Assembly: GCA_002308755.1 (NCBI GenBank)
Contig: DBVR01000026.1
Location: forward strand, 2,322-20,052
Direction of reading: 5' to 3'
Length of the DNA stretch: 17,731 bases
Origin: Christensenella sp. UBA1259
GTDB lineage: Bacteria; Bacillota; Clostridia; Christensenellales; Borkfalkiaceae
Positions 6,591 through 17,731 of this stretch are shown piece after piece. The notes beneath the pieces were generated by a model. The model was not told the DNA's origin, ran no database searches, and saw only the letters and a list, made by a program, of their open reading frames with translations. Made by a program: the position numbers and the translations under genes. Position 1 is the first letter of the stretch. Every line of letters starts with the position of its first letter.

Positions 6591-9500
6591 ATGGCACGAA
6601 AACTACCGGAGATCGAATGCGGCAAGATAAAGAGAAAAACTTTCAGCAAGATAAAAGAAGCCATAGAACTGCCGTATCTCGTTAAGATTCAGAAAGACTC
6701 CTACGACGCTTTTATCCGCGAAGGGATAAGCGAGGTTCTGGAAGATTTTTCTCCCATAACCGACTATTCGGACCACTTCGAACTGTACTTTTTGGATCAC
6801 AGTTTAGACGGGACTCCGAAGTATTCCGAAAAAGAATGCAGAGACAGGGACGCGACTTTCGCTCTTCCTTTAAGGGTGAAGGTAAGGCTCGTGAACAAGG
6901 TTACCGACGAAGTAATGGATCAGGACGTGTTTATGGGCGACTTCCCGCTGATGACCGATAACGGTTCGTTCATCATCAACGGGGCGGAAAGGGTAATAGT
7001 ATCGCAACTCGTGCGTTCCCCCGGCGTGTACAACGATATGCAGCTGGACAAGTCGGGTAAGAAACTCTTCGGCACGACGGTCATGCCGTCGAGAGGCGCG
7101 TGGCTGGAATTCGAACAGGATTCCCAGAACGTATTATGGGTACACGTCGACAGGACGAGAAAACTCACCGCCACGGTGCTTTTAAGGGCGTTGGGGTTCG
7201 GTTCGGACGAAGAACTTGCGGAACTTTTCGGCGAAGACGAGATGATAGTCAACACCGCCGCCAAAGACACCGCCAAGACCGAGACCGAAGGGCTTTTCGA
7301 CCTGTACAGAAGACTGCGCCCCGGCGAGATACCTACCGATAACGCCGTCAAACAGCACCTTAAAAACCTTTTCTTCGACGCGAGACGCTACGACCTTGCG
7401 AGAGTGGGAAGGTATAAATTCAATAAAAGACTCCGTCTCGGAGCGCGTATCGTCGGCTTAAAGAGTGCGGACGACGTAATTTCGGAAGACGGCGAAATAC
7501 TTGCCCGCGCAGGCGACTATATCAACAAGGCGCAGGCGGAAAGCATACAGAACGCCGGTATCAACGTGTTCTTTGCCGACATAGACGGCAAACGCCACAA
7601 GATAATAGCCAACAACGTGGTGAGTTTCAAAGAGATCTTCGGAGTTAATCCCGCGAAGTTCGGACTTTTGGACTACGTTTACTATCCCGCGGTCAAGTTT
7701 GCCGAAAAGGTAAAGGATACCGCCCTTAAAGAAGGTGCGGAAAACGCCGCCGAGATACTCAAAAAAGAAATAAACGATATATATTACACCGAAGAAGCGG
7801 ATATTCCCGAAGGCGAAGAAAAGCCCGAAGACAAGAAGAATCAGGAAAAGGCGAAGGAAGTAAGGATAAAATTCGTGAACGCCTGCGTAAGGTTCTACGA
7901 ACTCTTAAAAGACGACGCGAAAGACCGTCTTACCGCCGAAGAAAAGAAAGACGTCCGCCCGCTTATGGACAAACTCAACCACAAGCACGTTACGGTGGAC
8001 GACGTGGTGGCGTCGGTTTCCGTCAATCTCGACCTTAACTTCGGACTTAACTCGGTGGACAACATAGACCACTTGGGCAACCGCCGCGTACGTTCGGTGG
8101 GCGAACTTCTGCAAAACCAGTTCCGTATCGGTATTTCCCGTCTGGAAAGAGTCATAAAGGAACGTATGCAGACGCAGGATCCCAAGGAAGTTTCGGCGCA
8201 GGGGCTTATAAACGTGCGTCCCGTGAGTTCCGCGATAAAGGAATTCTTCGGTTCGTCGCAGCTTTCGCAATTTATGGATCAGACCAACCCGATAGCGGAA
8301 CTTACGCACAAGCGTAAACTTTCGGCGTTGGGGCCGGGCGGTATCAACAGAGACAGGGCTACTTTCGACGTCCGCGACGTCAACTACACGCATTACGGCA
8401 GAATGTGCCCGATAGAAACCCCCGAAGGTCAGAACATAGGACTTATAACTTCGCTTACCGCCTACGCGCAGGTAAACGAATTCGGCTTTATAGAAACGCC
8501 GTACAGAAAGGTTATACACACCGTCAACGACGACGGGACCATTTCCACCGTCGTTACCGAAGAAGTGCATTACCTTACCGCCGACGAAGAAGACAACTAC
8601 ACCGTCGCGCAGGCTAACGAACCGCTTATCGACAACAAATATTTCGAAAGAGACCGCGTTTCGTGCAGAAGGCGCGCCGAGATAACCGAAGACGTCAAGG
8701 AAAACATAGATTATATGGACGTTTCGCCGAAACAACTTATTTCGGTGGCGACCGCGCTTATACCTTTCCTTGAAAACGACGATACCAACCGCGCCCTTAT
8801 GGGTTCGAACATGCAACGTCAGGCAGTCCCGCTGCTTTGCCCCGAAAACGCCATAGTCGCGACGGGTATAGAAAGAAGGATAGCGTACGATTCCGGCGTT
8901 ATGGTGAGCGCGAAGGAAAGCGGCACGGTCAAGAGCGTCGCGAGCGATAGAATAGTTATCACCGAAGAAGACGGCAGCGACAGAGAATATATACTTAAAA
9001 AATTCGAAAGGAGCAACCAAGGGACGTGCCTTAACCAGAGACCTATCGTCGACAAGGGCGAAAAGGTGGAAAAGGGACAGACCATAGCCGACGGACCTTC
9101 GACGAAGAACGGCGAACTCGCCCTCGGCAGGAATATCCTTATCGGCTTTATGAGCTGGGAAGGGTATAACTACGAAGACGCGATACTTCTTTCGGAAAAA
9201 CTCGTAAGAGAAGACGTATTCACCACCATCCATATAGAAGAATACGAGACCGAGGCAAGGGACACCCGTCTCGGCGAAGAAGAAATAACGAGAGATATCC
9301 CCAACGTCGGCGAAGACGCGCTTAAAGATCTCGACGAAGACGGTATAGTCCGTATCGGCGCGGAAGTTTCTAGCGGCGACATCTTAGTCGGTAAAGTTAC
9401 GCCGAAAGGCGAAACGGAACTCACCCCCGAAGAAAGGCTTTTACGCGCCATATTCGGCGATAAGGCGAGAGAAGTAAGGGATACTTCCTTAAAAGTTCCG

Positions 9501-10628
9501 CACGGCGAAGGCGGAATCGTCGTCGACGTCAAGATATTCACGAGAGCGAACAAAGACGAACTGTCGCCCGGCGTAAACAAACTCGTAAGGGTGTATATAG
9601 CGCAGAAGCGTAAGATAGGTATCGGCGACAAGATGGCGGGACGCCACGGAAACAAGGGCGTCGTTTCCCGCGTGCTTTCGGAAAGCGATATGCCTTTCAT
9701 GGCGGACGGCACGCCTTTGCAGATAGTACTTAACCCCTTGGGCGTTCCTTCCCGTATGAACATAGGACAGGTTCTCGAAGTACACCTGGGGCTCGTATGT
9801 AAGCAACTCGGCTGGAAGATAGCGACGCCGGTATTCGACGGCGCGACGGAAAGCGACATAAAGGAACTCTTAAAAGAAAACAATTTCGTCAATCCCGACG
9901 GGGAAGTGGACGGAAAGATACAGCTTTACGACGGCAGGACGGGCGAACCCTTCGAAAACAGGGTTACCGTCGGTCAGATGTACATGATAAAGTTAAACCA
10001 CCTGGTCGACGACAAGATACACGCGCGTTCCACGGGGCCGTACAGTCTCGTTACGCAGCAGCCTTTGGGCGGCAAAGCGCAGTTCGGCGGTCAGCGTTTC
10101 GGCGAAATGGAAATCTGGGCGCTCGAAGCGTACGGCGCGGCGCATATATTACAGGAAATACTTACCGTCAAATCCGACGACGTGGTAGGGCGCGTAAAGA
10201 CTTACGAGTCCATAGTAAAGGGCACCAACATAAGCGAACCGGGTATTCCCGAAGCGTTCAAGGTACTTCTTAAAGAGTTGCAGTCTTTGGCGTTGGACGT
10301 AAAAGTCCTTACCGAGAACAAGGAAGAACTTTCGCTTAAAGAACTTATCGAAAGCGATAACGACGACATACCGGTATTCAGAGAAGCCGAGACGAAGGAC
10401 GAAGTTTCCATCGATAAGCCCGAAAGGACGGAGGCGGAAGAAGCGTTGTTCGAAGACAGCGAAGACGTCGATATTTCCGACGAATTCGATTACGACAAGG
10501 ATATGTTCGAAGACGAAGACGACGAGATAGACACCACTATCCCGAACGGCGACGATCTGGCGGACGATTTCGACGACGAAGACCTGACCGACGATTTCGG
10601 CGATTTCGACGACGGGGATAACGAGTAA
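6591..10628 (+). CDS. rpoB: RNA polymerase beta subunit
   Basis: A 1345-residue beta subunit, the catalytic partner of RpoC. Family landmarks run in order: the start region [53 protein letters not shown], the rifampicin-site cluster [14 protein letters not shown] and [13 protein letters not shown] (Asp563, His573 and Ser578 correspond to E. coli 516, 526 and 531), [13 protein letters not shown], and [23 protein letters not shown] residues near the C-terminus. The protein is about 150 residues longer than Bacillus RpoB. The excess comes from a charged, probably helical stretch around residues 370-468 and an acidic tail from about residue 1250. rpoC follows after 12 bases. rplJ-rplL are not upstream, so the gene depends on its own promoter. 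No known resistance residue was seen at the three main rifampicin positions. Confidence 0.98.
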   Translation: MARKLPEIECGKIKRKTFSKIKEAIELPYLVKIQKDSYDAFIREGISEVLEDFSPITDYSDHFELYFLDHSLDGTPKYSEKECRDRDATFALPLRVKVRLVNKVTDEVMDQDVFMGDFPLMTDNGSFIINGAERVIVSQLVRSPGVYNDMQLDKSGKKLFGTTVMPSRGAWLEFEQDSQNVLWVHVDRTRKLTATVLLRALGFGSDEELAELFGEDEMIVNTAAKDTAKTETEGLFDLYRRLRPGEIPTDNAVKQHLKNLFFDARRYDLARVGRYKFNKRLRLGARIVGLKSADDVISEDGEILARAGDYINKAQAESIQNAGINVFFADIDGKRHKIIANNVVSFKEIFGVNPAKFGLLDYVYYPAVKFAEKVKDTALKEGAENAAEILKKEINDIYYTEEADIPEGEEKPEDKKNQEKAKEVRIKFVNACVRFYELLKDDAKDRLTAEEKKDVRPLMDKLNHKHVTVDDVVASVSVNLDLNFGLNSVDNIDHLGNRRVRSVGELLQNQFRIGISRLERVIKERMQTQDPKEVSAQGLINVRPVSSAIKEFFGSSQLSQFMDQTNPIAELTHKRKLSALGPGGINRDRATFDVRDVNYTHYGRMCPIETPEGQNIGLITSLTAYAQVNEFGFIETPYRKVIHTVNDDGTISTVVTEEVHYLTADEEDNYTVAQANEPLIDNKYFERDRVSCRRRAEITEDVKENIDYMDVSPKQLISVATALIPFLENDDTNRALMGSNMQRQAVPLLCPENAIVATGIERRIAYDSGVMVSAKESGTVKSVASDRIVITEEDGSDREYILKKFERSNQGTCLNQRPIVDKGEKVEKGQTIADGPSTKNGELALGRNILIGFMSWEGYNYEDAILLSEKLVREDVFTTIHIEEYETEARDTRLGEEEITRDIPNVGEDALKDLDEDGIVRIGAEVSSGDILVGKVTPKGETELTPEERLLRAIFGDKAREVRDTSLKVPHGEGGIVVDVKIFTRANKDELSPGVNKLVRVYIAQKRKIGIGDKMAGRHGNKGVVSRVLSESDMPFMADGTPLQIVLNPLGVPSRMNIGQVLEVHLGLVCKQLGWKIATPVFDGATESDIKELLKENNFVNPDGEVDGKIQLYDGRTGEPFENRVTVGQMYMIKLNHLVDDKIHARSTGPYSLVTQQPLGGKAQFGGQRFGEMEIWALEAYGAAHILQEILTVKSDDVVGRVKTYESIVKGTNISEPGIPEAFKVLLKELQSLALDVKVLTENKEELSLKELIESDNDDIPVFREAETKDEVSIDKPERTEAEEALFEDSEDVDISDEFDYDKDMFEDEDDEIDTTIPNGDDLADDFDDEDLTDDFGDFDDGDNE

Positions 10629-10640
10629 GGAGGCGCATTT

Positions 10641-14285
<3,645 letters not shown>

Positions 14286-14297
14286 TCCGAAAAACGT

Positions 14298-14326
14298 TTG
14301 ACTATCGAAGATAAAAGTGATAAAAT
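14298..14326 (+). promoter_or_regulatory. Sigma-A type promoter for the str operon
   Basis: -35 TTGACT (14298-14303), a 17-base spacer, and -10 TAAAAT (14321-14326) preceded by TGA (extended -10). The predicted start is near 14333. It lies just after the rpoC stop codon and would drive rpsL-rpsG-fusA independently of rpoBC. Confidence 0.8.
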
Positions 14327-14331
14327 TTTAT

Positions 14332-14349
14332 TTCGACTGAAAAGTCGAA
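14332..14349 (+). promoter_or_regulatory. GAAA-capped hairpin at the predicted 5' end of the rpsL transcript
   Basis: TTCGACT (14332-14338), loop GAAA, AGTCGAA (14343-14349): a perfect 7-bp stem with a GNRA-type loop. It coincides with the expected transcript start from the promoter at 14298-14326. There is no T-run after it, so it is not a terminator. Confidence 0.6.
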
Positions 14350-14364
14350 GGGCACAGGTTTCAG

Positions 14365-14404
14365 AACGGATAATTCCGAAGTCCGTTTTCCGAAATATTC
14401 CGAA
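14365..14404 (+). repeat. TTCCGAA triplicate and AACGGA/TCCGTT inverted repeat in the rpsL leader
   Basis: TTCCGAA occurs at 14374-14380, 14388-14394 and 14398-14404. An inverted repeat pairs AACGGA (14365-14370) with TCCGTT (14382-14387). The function is unknown, and the short motifs may be chance in a purine-rich leader. The ribosome binding site AAGGAGG of rpsL follows at 14412-14418. Confidence 0.4.
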
Positions 14405-14424
14405 AAAAATCAAGGAGGTAAAGC

Positions 14425-14796
14425 ATGCCGACAATTCAACAACTTATCAGACAGGGCAGGAAGAAGATAACCTACAAGTCCAAATCCCCGATACTGGACG
14501 AATGTCCGCAAAAGAGGGGCGTATGCCTTACGGTTACCACCACCACCCCCAAGAAGCCTAATTCCGCGTTGCGTAAAATAGCAAGGGTAAGGCTTACTAA
14601 TAAGGCAGAAGGTATCGTCTATATACCCGGCGAAGGGCACAATCTTCAGGAACACAGTTCCGTGCTGATTCGCGGCGGCAGGGTGAAAGACCTGCCGGGC
14701 GTAAGATACCACATTATCCGCGGCGCGCTGGATACCGCCGGAGTTGCGAACCGCAAACAGGCAAGATCCAGATACGGCGCAAAGAAACCCAAATAA
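14425..14796 (+). CDS. rpsL: 30S ribosomal protein S12
   Basis: A 123-residue S12 that lines the decoding centre of the small subunit and monitors codon-anticodon pairing. It starts [12 protein letters not shown] and carries the universal [13 protein letters not shown] (Lys43, Lys44), [10 protein letters not shown], and [12 protein letters not shown] (Lys88, Asp89). It ends [12 protein letters not shown]. Lys43 and Lys88 are unchanged, so streptomycin resistance through the usual S12 substitutions is not indicated. A strong AAGGAGG site lies 6 bases before the ATG. It is first in the str operon. Between it and rpoC there is no L7Ae-like gene of the kind found in Bacillus. Confidence 0.98.
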   Translation: MPTIQQLIRQGRKKITYKSKSPILDECPQKRGVCLTVTTTTPKKPNSALRKIARVRLTNKAEGIVYIPGEGHNLQEHSSVLIRGGRVKDLPGVRYHIIRGALDTAGVANRKQARSRYGAKKPK

Positions 14797-14830
14797 TTCG
14801 TAAATTATAAGAGTTTCAAAAAAACATTAA

Positions 14831-14973
14831 CCTACTTGAAATCGGAATTTCGGAAAATTTTGACCGATCGGTAGGCAGTATGTCGAAAGACAGAAGGTTC
14901 GCTACCTTACGGCAAGCGATAGCTGTACTTAAAGGTTAAAACCTTACCGCCGCGAAAGCGGCAGCCGAAAGGC
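14831..14973 (+). promoter_or_regulatory. Candidate structured RNA between rpsL and rpsG
   Basis: The 202-base gap between rpsL and rpsG has no reading frame I can support but many inverted repeats. (a) CCTAC 14831-14835 pairs with GTAGG 14871-14875, enclosing ATCGG 14841-14845 with CCGAT 14864-14868 and AATTT 14846-14850 with AAATT 14855-14859. (b) TGTC-GAAA-GACA is at 14881-14892. (c) AAGGT 14894-14898 pairs with ACCTT 14904-14908. (d) AAGG 14932-14935 pairs with CCTT 14942-14945. (e) GCCGC-GAAA-GCGGC is at 14949-14962. (f) GCC-GAAA-GGC is at 14964-14973. Three loops are GAAA tetraloops. No T-run follows, so it is not an intrinsic terminator. The rpsG ribosome binding site AGGAGG (14986-14991) lies 12 bases downstream. 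In E. coli the rpsL-rpsG gap holds the S7 autoregulation site; I see no clear match to it here. The identity is unknown. Confidence 0.55.
14894..14951 (+). repeat. Imperfect tandem unit AAGGTT...ACCTTAC
   Basis: Two similar 20-base units start at 14894 (AAGGTTCGCTACCTTACGGC) and 14932 (AAGGTTAAAACCTTACCGCC), 38 bases apart. Each can fold on itself. The 5' arm of the first can also pair with the 3' arm of the second, and the 3' arm of the first with the 5' arm of the second. Confidence 0.6.
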
Positions 14974-14998
14974 AAAAACAAAAAAAGGAGGACTTATT

Positions 14999-15469
14999 AT
15001 GCCAAGACGTGGCAATATAGCGAAAAGAGACGTGCTGCCCGATCCCGTGTATAACGACAAAGTGGTTACCAAACTCATCAATCAGGTAATGCTCGACGGG
15101 AAAAAGGGAATAGCGCAGGGAATAGTGTACGACGCGTTTACGAGCGCGGCGGCGAAAGTCGGTCAGGAACCGATAGAAATGTTCAGAACGGCACTCAACA
15201 ACATAATGCCGCTCGTAGAAGTGAAGGCGAGAAGGATCGGCGGCGCCAACTATCAGGTGCCTATCGAAATTCGCGCCGAAAGAAGGCAGACGCTGGCTAT
15301 CCGCTGGCTGGTAATCGCCGCGAGAAAGCGTGGGGAACGCAATATGTGCGACAGGCTTTCGGGCGAACTCGTGGACGCGTTCAACAATACCGGCAGCGCA
15401 GTGAAGAAGAAAGAAGACACCCACAGGATGGCGGAAGCGAACAAGGCGTTTGCACACTACAAATTTTAA
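14999..15469 (+). CDS. rpsG: 30S ribosomal protein S7
   Basis: A 156-residue S7 of standard length. It nucleates assembly of the 16S rRNA 3' major domain and forms part of the E-site. The start [16 protein letters not shown], the central [29 protein letters not shown] and the C-terminal [19 protein letters not shown] are diagnostic. The ribosome binding site AGGAGG is 7 bases before the ATG. It is separated from rpsL by an unusually long, structured 202-base gap and from fusA by only 12 bases. S7 represses its own operon in E. coli; whether the structure upstream serves that role here is untested. Confidence 0.98.
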   Translation: MPRRGNIAKRDVLPDPVYNDKVVTKLINQVMLDGKKGIAQGIVYDAFTSAAAKVGQEPIEMFRTALNNIMPLVEVKARRIGGANYQVPIEIRAERRQTLAIRWLVIAARKRGERNMCDRLSGELVDAFNNTGSAVKKKEDTHRMAEANKAFAHYKF

Positions 15470-15481
15470 CGGAGAGGATTT

Positions 15482-17551
15482 ATGCCCAACAAGAACGACT
15501 TGAGTTTAACCAGAAATATCGGCATAATGGCGCATATCGACGCAGGTAAGACGACGACTACCGAGCGTATCCTTTTCTATACGGGCAAGACGCACAAACT
15601 CGGCGAAGTGCACGAAGGCGCGGCGACGATGGACTGGATGGAACAGGAACAGGAGCGCGGCATAACGATAACTTCGGCGGCTACGACCTGCTACTGGAAA
15701 GATCACCGTATAAACATTATAGATACTCCCGGACACGTCGACTTTACCGTGGAAGTGGAAAGGTCTCTGCGCGTTTTGGACGGCGCGGTGGCGACTTTCT
15801 GCGCGAAAGGCGGCGTCGAACCGCAAAGCGAAACGGTGTGGCGGCAGGCGGACAAGTATAAAGTTCCGAGAATAGCGTACGTCAACAAGATGGACATCAA
15901 CGGCGCGAATTTCGAAAACGCCGTGAACATGATGAAAGAAAGACTGCATACCAACGCGGTCCCGATACTTCTTCCGATAGGGAAAGAAGATACCTTCGTC
16001 GGCGTTATCGATATTTTAACGAGAAAAGCCGATATCTATAAGGACGATCTGGGAAAAGAGATCGAGATCACCGATATTCCCGCGGAGTACAAGGACAAAG
16101 TCGAAGAGATCCGCGCCGAACTCGTTGAACTCGCCGCGGAACAGGACGACGCCCTTATGGAAAAATACTTCGAAGAAGGCGACCTTCCTTTGGAAGACAT
16201 CAAAAAGGGATTGAGAAAGGCGACTCTCGCCATGAAAGTTACCCCCGTTCTCTGCGGTTCTTCCTACAAGAACAAGGGCGTGCAGAATCTTCTGGACGCG
16301 ATAGTGGATTATCTTCCCAACCCGCTGGATATCGGCGAGATAAAGGGCGTTAATTCAAAGGGCGAAGAAGAGGACCGTCTTCCCGACGCAAGCGCGCCGT
16401 TCTGCGGCTTGGCGTTCAAGATAATGGCGGATCCCTTCGTCGGTAAACTCGCGTTTTTCAGAGCGTATTCGGGAACTCTTAAAACCGGTTCTTACGTTTA
16501 CAACAGCGTAAAGGGCAAAAAGGAAAGGGTTGCGAGGATTTTGCGTATGCACGCAAACCACCGCGAAGAAGTGGAAGAAGTTTCGGCGGGCGAGATAGTC
16601 GCTTTGGTAGGACTTAAAGAAACGACCACGGGCGACACGCTTTGCGACGAAACGCACCCCATAATTCTCGAAAAAATGGAATTCCCCGACCCCGTTATAC
16701 AGGTCGCGATAGAACCCAAGACCAAAGCGGGGCAGGAAAAGATGGGTTTTGCGCTTGCAAAACTTGCGGAAGAAGACCCGTCGTTTAAGACCTACACCGA
16801 TCAGGAAACGGGACAGACCATAATCGCGGGCATGGGCGAACTTCATCTGGAAATAATCGTCGACAGGCTGCTGCGCGAATTCCGTGTGGAAGCCAACGTC
16901 GGTAAACCGCAGGTCGCCTACAAAGAGACCATACGTCAGGCGGTGGAAGCCGAAGGGCTTTATAAGCGTCAGACGGGCGGTCACGGTCAGTACGGACACT
17001 GTAAGATACGCTTAGAACCGCAAGAACCGGGCAAAGGCTACGAATTCGTAGACGAAACGGTGGGCGGATCTATCCCGAAAGAGTTTATCCAACCGATAAA
17101 CAAGGGTATAATGGAAGCGGCGAAGACGGGAATACTCGCGGGTTACGAAGTCGTGGACTTCAAAGTAACGGTGTACGACGGCAGTTATCACGACGTCGAC
17201 TCTTCGGAAATGGCGTTCAAGATCGCCGGATCGATGGCGTTAAAGGACGGACTTGCAAAAGCCAAGAGCGTATTGTTAGAGCCGATAATGAAAGTGGAGA
17301 TAGTAACCCCCGAAGCGTATTTCGGCGATATTATGGGCAACGTTACGGCGCGCCGCGGTGTCATACAGGGCACGGAAGACAGGAACGGATTAAAAGTAAT
17401 CGACGCGCATATTCCGCTTTCGGAAATGTTCGGGTACGCGACGGATCTCCGTTCGCGCACGCAGGGCAGGGGCAACTACACCATGCAGTTCGACCACTAT
17501 TCGGAAGTGCCCAAATCGGTAGCGGAAAAAATTATCGGCAAAAAAGCGTAA
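15482..17551 (+). CDS. fusA: Translation elongation factor G
   Basis: A 689-residue GTPase that drives ribosomal translocation and, with the recycling factor, subunit splitting. The G motifs are in place: [11 protein letters not shown] (about 17-27), RGITIT (59-64), DTPGH (81-85), NKMD (135-138) and CGSSYKNKG. Domain IV carries [11 protein letters not shown] and the tip loop with His570 in [11 protein letters not shown], which contacts the decoding centre. The C-terminus ends [11 protein letters not shown]. The sequence [19 protein letters not shown] is of the clostridial kind. A GGAGAGG site precedes the ATG. It is third in the str operon, directly after rpsG. Nothing in it is unusual. Confidence 0.98.
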   Translation: MPNKNDLSLTRNIGIMAHIDAGKTTTTERILFYTGKTHKLGEVHEGAATMDWMEQEQERGITITSAATTCYWKDHRINIIDTPGHVDFTVEVERSLRVLDGAVATFCAKGGVEPQSETVWRQADKYKVPRIAYVNKMDINGANFENAVNMMKERLHTNAVPILLPIGKEDTFVGVIDILTRKADIYKDDLGKEIEITDIPAEYKDKVEEIRAELVELAAEQDDALMEKYFEEGDLPLEDIKKGLRKATLAMKVTPVLCGSSYKNKGVQNLLDAIVDYLPNPLDIGEIKGVNSKGEEEDRLPDASAPFCGLAFKIMADPFVGKLAFFRAYSGTLKTGSYVYNSVKGKKERVARILRMHANHREEVEEVSAGEIVALVGLKETTTGDTLCDETHPIILEKMEFPDPVIQVAIEPKTKAGQEKMGFALAKLAEEDPSFKTYTDQETGQTIIAGMGELHLEIIVDRLLREFRVEANVGKPQVAYKETIRQAVEAEGLYKRQTGGHGQYGHCKIRLEPQEPGKGYEFVDETVGGSIPKEFIQPINKGIMEAAKTGILAGYEVVDFKVTVYDGSYHDVDSSEMAFKIAGSMALKDGLAKAKSVLLEPIMKVEIVTPEAYFGDIMGNVTARRGVIQGTEDRNGLKVIDAHIPLSEMFGYATDLRSRTQGRGNYTMQFDHYSEVPKSVAEKIIGKKA

Positions 17552-17559
17552 AATTTCCG

Positions 17560-17588
17560 TTGACAATTAGGTTTTTTTATTGTAAAAT
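17560..17588 (+). promoter_or_regulatory. Strong sigma-A promoter for tuf
   Basis: -35 TTGACA (perfect, 17560-17565), a 17-base spacer, and -10 TAAAAT (17583-17588), beginning 8 bases after the fusA stop codon. The predicted start is near 17595. It allows extra EF-Tu synthesis above the level of the upstream str genes. Confidence 0.85.
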
Positions 17589-17593
17589 GGTAA

Positions 17594-17618
17594 TGCGGAC
17601 GGAAAAGAACCTTCCGCA
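17594..17618 (+). promoter_or_regulatory. Hairpin at the predicted 5' end of the tuf transcript
   Basis: TGCGGA (17594-17599) pairs with TCCGCA (17613-17618), with an inner GG/CC (17601-17602 with 17610-17611). It begins at the expected transcript start. No T-run follows directly, so termination is unlikely. Confidence 0.55.
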
Positions 17619-17675
17619 ACATTGAAAAAGAAACGATTTTTATTATTTTATTTAGAAAATTTGGAGGAAACAATA

Positions 17676-17731
17676 ATGGCAAAGGCTAAATTTGACAGAA
17701 GCAAACCGCACATCAACATCGGAACCATCGG
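17676..17731 (+). CDS. tuf: Elongation factor Tu, N-terminal part (cut by window edge)
   Basis: The ATG at 17676 follows a GGAGG site (17663-17667). Eighteen codons are visible: MAKAKFDRSKPHINIGTI and the start of a Gly codon. This is the EF-Tu N-terminus just before the first GTP-binding loop (GHVDHGKT lies beyond the edge). EF-Tu delivers aminoacyl-tRNA to the ribosome. Its position after fusA completes the conserved rpsL-rpsG-fusA-tuf order. It has its own promoter in the 124-base gap after fusA. Confidence 0.95.
   Translation, partial: MAKAKFDRSKPHINIGTI

Noticed and set aside
8250..8345. Rifampicin resistance from RpoB sequence.
   Set aside because: The three main resistance positions are wild type; the neighbouring substitutions are not known to me as resistance changes.
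7905..9233. A 442-residue open frame antisense to rpoB.
   Set aside because: It is a shadow of rpoB codon usage. Its composition (Arg, Val, Phe rich, no motifs) and lack of a start signal argue against a gene.
14881..14887. TGTCGAA, a perfect Spo0A box core.
   Set aside because: It is inside an rpsL-rpsG stem-loop (TGTC-GAAA-GACA) and not near a promoter; the match is explained by the hairpin.
14836..14888. A promoter inside the rpsL-rpsG gap using TTGAAA (14836) or TTGACC (14860).
   Set aside because: Neither has an acceptable -10 at 16-18 bases; the TATGTC after TTGACC is only about 13 bases away.

Overview
The window reads as the chromosome of an endospore-forming Firmicute, most likely a member of the Clostridia. 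The evidence is a spoIIGA-sigE sporulation pair, Gram-positive type ribosome binding sites (AGGAGG), sigma-A type promoters, and RpoB, RpoC, S12, S7 and EF-G proteins that resemble clostridial sequences. Base composition is moderate, with AT-rich intergenic stretches and frequent ATA (Ile) and AGG/AGA (Arg) codons. Placement below class level is a guess, with Christensenellales-like lineages possible. Nothing indicates plasmid, phage, transposon or CRISPR content.

Layout. (1) 1-866, minus strand: the 5' end of sigE, and spoIIGA, the membrane protease that activates it. (2) 1019-4841, plus strand: a promoter, then a fusion of a PTS EIIC sugar-permease domain to a complete EAL (c-di-GMP phosphodiesterase) domain, then a phosphoglucomutase 26 bases downstream. 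A strong hairpin at 4876-4913 probably terminates transcription from both sides. (3) 4938-6307, minus strand: an rqcP-like S4 protein followed 8 bases later by a bifunctional IspD-IspF isoprenoid enzyme. (4) 6308-6590: divergent promoters and a roughly 200-base AT-rich rpoB leader. (5) 6591-14285: rpoB and rpoC. RpoB is long, with an internal insertion and an acidic C-terminal tail. (6) 14298-17731: the str operon rpsL-rpsG-fusA and the start of tuf, with separate strong promoters before rpsL and tuf.

The core transcription and translation genes follow a conserved order, but rplJ-rplL do not precede rpoB and no L7Ae-like gene lies between rpoC and rpsL. The two most interesting signals are the EIIC-EAL fusion, which looks like a sugar-linked c-di-GMP module, and the 202-base rpsL-rpsG intercistronic region. 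That region is densely packed with inverted repeats, several capped by GAAA loops, and contains a duplicated AAGGTT/ACCTTAC unit that could form alternative helices. It is a candidate cis-regulatory RNA for rpsG/fusA translation. The promoters before rpsL and tuf are each followed, at the expected transcript start, by a hairpin.
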